Source of the DNA: [Clostridium] celerecrescens 18A
GTDB taxonomy: Bacteria > Bacillota > Clostridia > Lachnospirales > Lachnospiraceae
DNA length: 64,000 bases
Reading direction: 5' to 3'
NCBI RefSeq assembly: GCF_002797975.1
Contig: NZ_PGET01000001.1
Location: 620,001 to 684,000, forward strand
A program made the position numbers and the translations under genes. This document shows, one piece after another, positions 61,588 through 64,000 of this stretch (positions are counted from its first letter, which is position 1; the number at the start of each line of letters is the position of its first letter). The notes below the pieces were generated by a model. The model saw only the letters and a list, made by a program, of their open reading frames with translations, made no database searches and had not been told where the DNA came from.

Positions 61588-61887
61588 ATGACACAGTTTA
61601 CTGAGGAAGTCCTGGTAATAATTAAGGGAATACCATATGGGAGAGTTATGAGCTACGGTAGGGTTGCGAGACTTGCAGGAAATACCAGAGGTGCGAGGCA
61701 GGTGGTCAGGATACTTCATTCCATGTCTGAGAAATACAATCTCCCATGGCACCGGATCATTAACTCCAAAGGCAAAATATCAATCACGGATAAAAGATAT
61801 GCAGCTTTTCAAAGAGAACTTCTTATATCAGAAGGAATAGAGGTATCCGAGGACGGATACATAGATATTTCTACCTATGGAATATGA
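61588..61887 (+). CDS. Alkyltransferase-like protein (MGMT DNA-binding domain, ATL)
   Basis: A 99-residue ATL. The MGMT active-site PCHRV is replaced by PWHRII, so it cannot accept alkyl groups; ATLs flip out O6-alkylguanine and pass the lesion to nucleotide excision repair. The helix-turn-helix YGRVMSYGRVARLAGNTRGA has the Arg-finger region. AAGGAG lies 11 nt before ATG 61588; TTG 61579 is less likely. Confidence 0.88.
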   Translation: MTQFTEEVLVIIKGIPYGRVMSYGRVARLAGNTRGARQVVRILHSMSEKYNLPWHRIINSKGKISITDKRYAAFQRELLISEGIEVSEDGYIDISTYGI

Positions 61888-62064
61888 GATCTATGCTGCT
61901 GCAGCTTTTAGCGGTACCTAATCTGATGCCACATTCAGTTCGTGGGAATAAGTCTACTAAGGCAGATTTAATAGTTAAGTGGTCAGATTGGAATTTTCAA
62001 TTAGAGCGCAACTATATTCTTCAAATATCAATAGATGCATTTAAAATGAAAGGAAGTTGACAAT

Positions 62065-62835
62065 ATGTCTAAAATGCCGATGATGTTTATAGGTCATGGA
62101 TCACCTATGAACGCAATAGAAGATAACCGCTATACGAAGAGCTGGATGGAAATGGCAAAGAAAATACCTAAGCCTGAGTCAATAGTATCAATTTCGGCTC
62201 ATTGGTATACGAAAGGTACAAAGATTATGAATGAGGAAAATCCAAAGACTATTTATGATATGTACGGATTTCCTAAAGAGTTATATGAGATTTCATATAA
62301 TGTTCCTGGTAATCCGAAACTTGCGGAGAATGTAGAAAGTTTAATCAGCAAACAAAGTGTATTTGATAATTCCTGGGGCATTGACCATGGTACCTGGTCT
62401 GTTCTGGTCCATATGTACCCCGAAAGGGATATCCCCGTTTTTCAAATCAGTATAGATGCCTCCGCGCAGCCGGAAGTTCATTATCAAATAGGCAGGGAGT
62501 TAAAATCCTTAAGGCATCAAGGCGTTCTTTTGTTTGGCACCGGAAATATCGTTCACAACCTGCGAATGATTGATTGGGAAATAAAAGACAAAGGCTTTGA
62601 TTGGGCATATAAGTTTGATGATTATATGAAAGAAAATATTGAAAATAGAAATCATGAGAAAGTGATAAATTATCTGAGCTTGGGAGAAACAGCAAAATTA
62701 GCCGTACCTACGCCGGATCATTTTAATCCGATTTTATATATACTTGGCGCCTCCGATAAAGAAGATGAGATATCGACCTATAACAATGGCTGCATGATGG
62801 GTTCCTTGTCTATGACAAGCTATTTATTTACATAG
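62065..62835 (+). CDS. Class III extradiol ring-opening dioxygenase (YgiD/DODA-like)
   Basis: A 256-residue LigB-type protein. Metal-ligand His residues lie in FIGHGSPMNA and SISAHWYT, others in LLFGTGNIVHNLR and TPDHF. E. coli YgiD is a DOPA 4,5-dioxygenase; in a strict anaerobe an O2-using role is puzzling, so a different reaction or oxygen scavenging is possible. AAAGGAAG precedes the ATG. Monocistronic. Confidence 0.87.
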   Translation: MSKMPMMFIGHGSPMNAIEDNRYTKSWMEMAKKIPKPESIVSISAHWYTKGTKIMNEENPKTIYDMYGFPKELYEISYNVPGNPKLAENVESLISKQSVFDNSWGIDHGTWSVLVHMYPERDIPVFQISIDASAQPEVHYQIGRELKSLRHQGVLLFGTGNIVHNLRMIDWEIKDKGFDWAYKFDDYMKENIENRNHEKVINYLSLGETAKLAVPTPDHFNPILYILGASDKEDEISTYNNGCMMGSLSMTSYLFT

Positions 62836-62998
62836 ATGGCAGCATTTATACCACATGGCAAAACTATTAATCTGAGAGAATATACCCTGCAACCAAGGGC
62901 AAACTGTGCCTATTAGAAATAATTAAGGCAGTATGGTATAGTTAGCTTATACTAACAGTAAATATAGTTTTTTGATAATAATACAAGAAAGGAACTTT

Positions 62999-63211
62999 TA
63001 CATATATGGAAATGATGCGGTTCACAGAGTTAATACATGTGAAGGCACGGTCATATTTCCTCATAATATAGGTATCGGTGCGGCTAATAATAAAGAATTA
63101 ACCTATCAGATGGGGATTGCAGTAGCGAATGAAGCAAAGATAACAGGCATGCTGTGGAGCTTTTCCCCTTGCTTATCTGTTGTTCCGGTGGGATATGGAA
63201 TAAAGTATTAG
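62999..63211 (+). pseudogene. Glycoside hydrolase family 3 fragment
   Basis: The sequence GNDAVHRVNTCEGTVIFPHN, then GIGAANNKELTYQMGIAVANE and MLWSFSPC, matches the internal part of GH3 beta-glucosidases that precedes the catalytic region. It has no real start (a TTG at 62972 only) and ends in unrelated residues and a stop at 63211. Both ends of the gene are gone. Confidence 0.8.
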
Positions 63212-63264
63212 CAGCTGCCGGACTATAAAACATGAAGATAAGAGAGAAGGGGGATTAACGCATT

Positions 63265-64000
63265 ATGTCAAAAAAAGGCAGGGAATTTATGAGTATTGAA
63301 TTTGGTATGCCCACTTTAATCGAACTGACAGACTTAGAGGAAAATGCTAAGCTTTGTAATAACCTTGGACTAAAATTTATTGAGCTTAACATGAATTTAC
63401 CACAGTATCAGATAGAGAGCATGAAAAAAACAAAAATGTTTCAAGATATATCCAAGGAATACGGAGTCTATTACACAATCCATTTAGATGAAAACCTGAA
63501 TATCAGCGATTTTAATCAAGCTGTGACCAAAGCTTATCTGGATACGGTTATACAAGCTTTGATGATTGCCAAAGAGCTGGAAATTCCCCTTTTAAATATG
63601 CACATGAATCGAGGGGTATATTTCACGCTTCCAGAGCAGAAAATATTTTTATTTGAAAAATTCCGGGATTCTTATTTAAGGAGCATTCAATATTTCAAAA
63701 CTATATGTGAAAATCTAATTGGCGGAGACAACTTAATTATTACCATAGAAAACACAGAAGGCTATCCTGCACACCAGAGAGAAGCAATTGATATTCTGCT
63801 TGAAAGTCCTGTTTTCGCTCTGACATGGGATATTGGGCACTCTCATTCTGCCGATGATATTGATGAAAAATATATTATGCAAAATGAGTGTAAATTAAAA
63901 CATTTTCATATACACGATGCCAACGGGAAAAAAAATCATCTGACTCTTGGCGAAGGAAATATTAATTTGCTTGAAAAGCTTAATATTGCCAATCAAAATC
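63265..64000 (+). CDS. Sugar phosphate isomerase/epimerase family protein, 3' truncated by the window
   Basis: The frame is open from 63265 to the right edge (245 codons). It has the xylose-isomerase-like TIM-barrel pattern: EFGMPTLIELTDLEENAKLC, LGLKFIELNMN, YYTIHLDENLNISDF, LLNMHMNRG, ITIENTEGY, ALTWDIGHSH and FHIHDANGKKNHLTLGEG, with metal-binding Glu, Asp and His positions. AAGGGGG lies 11 nt upstream of ATG 63265; ATG 63289 after AGGG is a credible alternative. Function unspecified (endonuclease IV-like fold or epimerase). Confidence 0.85.
   Translation, partial: MSKKGREFMSIEFGMPTLIELTDLEENAKLCNNLGLKFIELNMNLPQYQIESMKKTKMFQDISKEYGVYYTIHLDENLNISDFNQAVTKAYLDTVIQALMIAKELEIPLLNMHMNRGVYFTLPEQKIFLFEKFRDSYLRSIQYFKTICENLIGGDNLIITIENTEGYPAHQREAIDILLESPVFALTWDIGHSHSADDIDEKYIMQNECKLKHFHIHDANGKKNHLTLGEGNINLLEKLNIANQN

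Noticed and set aside
61246..61752. 168-codon minus-strand ORF
   Set aside because: Largely antisense to the alkyltransferase-like gene, which has clear family motifs; the remainder is A/T-rich filler.

Overview
The window looks like the chromosome of a spore-forming, obligately anaerobic Firmicute of the Lachnospiraceae (Clostridium cluster XIVa, something like Lacrimispora or Enterocloster). The clues are the O2-sensitive class III ribonucleotide reductase, a Csp-like S8 protein, a CotJC spore-coat catalase remnant, a Ku/ligase end-joining pair, an FtsA-like ATPase with beta-grasp-like tails, AGGAGG-type ribosome binding sites and moderate G+C. The genus is inference. No rRNA, CRISPR array, intact insertion sequence or replication origin was seen; two tRNA genes are present.

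Region by region. 1-2 kb: edge-truncated S8 pseudoprotease, a small Cys protein and a 5'-deleted cotJC remnant. 2-11.4 kb: FtsA-like gene and nrdD; a sugar-acid SDR with a GntR/FCD regulator and a discoidin-like protein; manA plus a ROK sugar kinase; a secreted Cys-repeat protein. 11.4-18.7 kb: several very small genes, a two-gene NHEJ operon (ku-lig), an AraC/DUF3788/methyltransferase operon, a GNAT enzyme, tRNA-Val, a CAT-like acetyltransferase and tRNA-Pro. 19-27.5 kb: HAD phosphatase, dihydrolipoyl dehydrogenase and aminopeptidase P as one operon; XRE regulator; PAS-GGDEF protein; prolyl-tRNA editing protein; and an RlmD-type rRNA methyltransferase with a roughly 300-residue Ser/Arg/Asn/Gly repeat extension.

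27.5-43.2 kb is accessory and partly decayed. It holds an esterase, an ABC-F gene behind an apparent leader-peptide attenuator, an AraC regulator joined by deletion to the tail of an EamA transporter, fragments of another AraC gene and of a choline-binding-repeat protein, a PucR-controlled operon encoding an Old-Yellow-Enzyme/acetoacetate-decarboxylase fusion plus an SDR, and a second unusual ABC-F gene. 43.4-48.5 kb is a phosphate operon in the order pstB-pstS-pstC-pstA-pstB'-phoU, preceded by three TTWACA-type repeats at exact 11-bp spacing. Its two PstB paralogues are degenerate in complementary positions, which predicts an asymmetric heterodimeric ATPase.

49.7-59.3 kb carries a PrpR-like regulator that has lost GAFTGA and Walker B, divergent from a catabolic operon: DUF1537 sugar-acid kinase, cytosolic BNR protein, Fe-alcohol dehydrogenase, DapA-like aldolase, PdxA-like dehydrogenase, SLC13 permease and VOC protein. 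Together these suggest import and breakdown of an unidentified sugar acid. The right end has a ClC transporter, an alkyltransferase-like protein, a YgiD-like dioxygenase, a GH3 fragment and a truncated sugar-phosphate isomerase.
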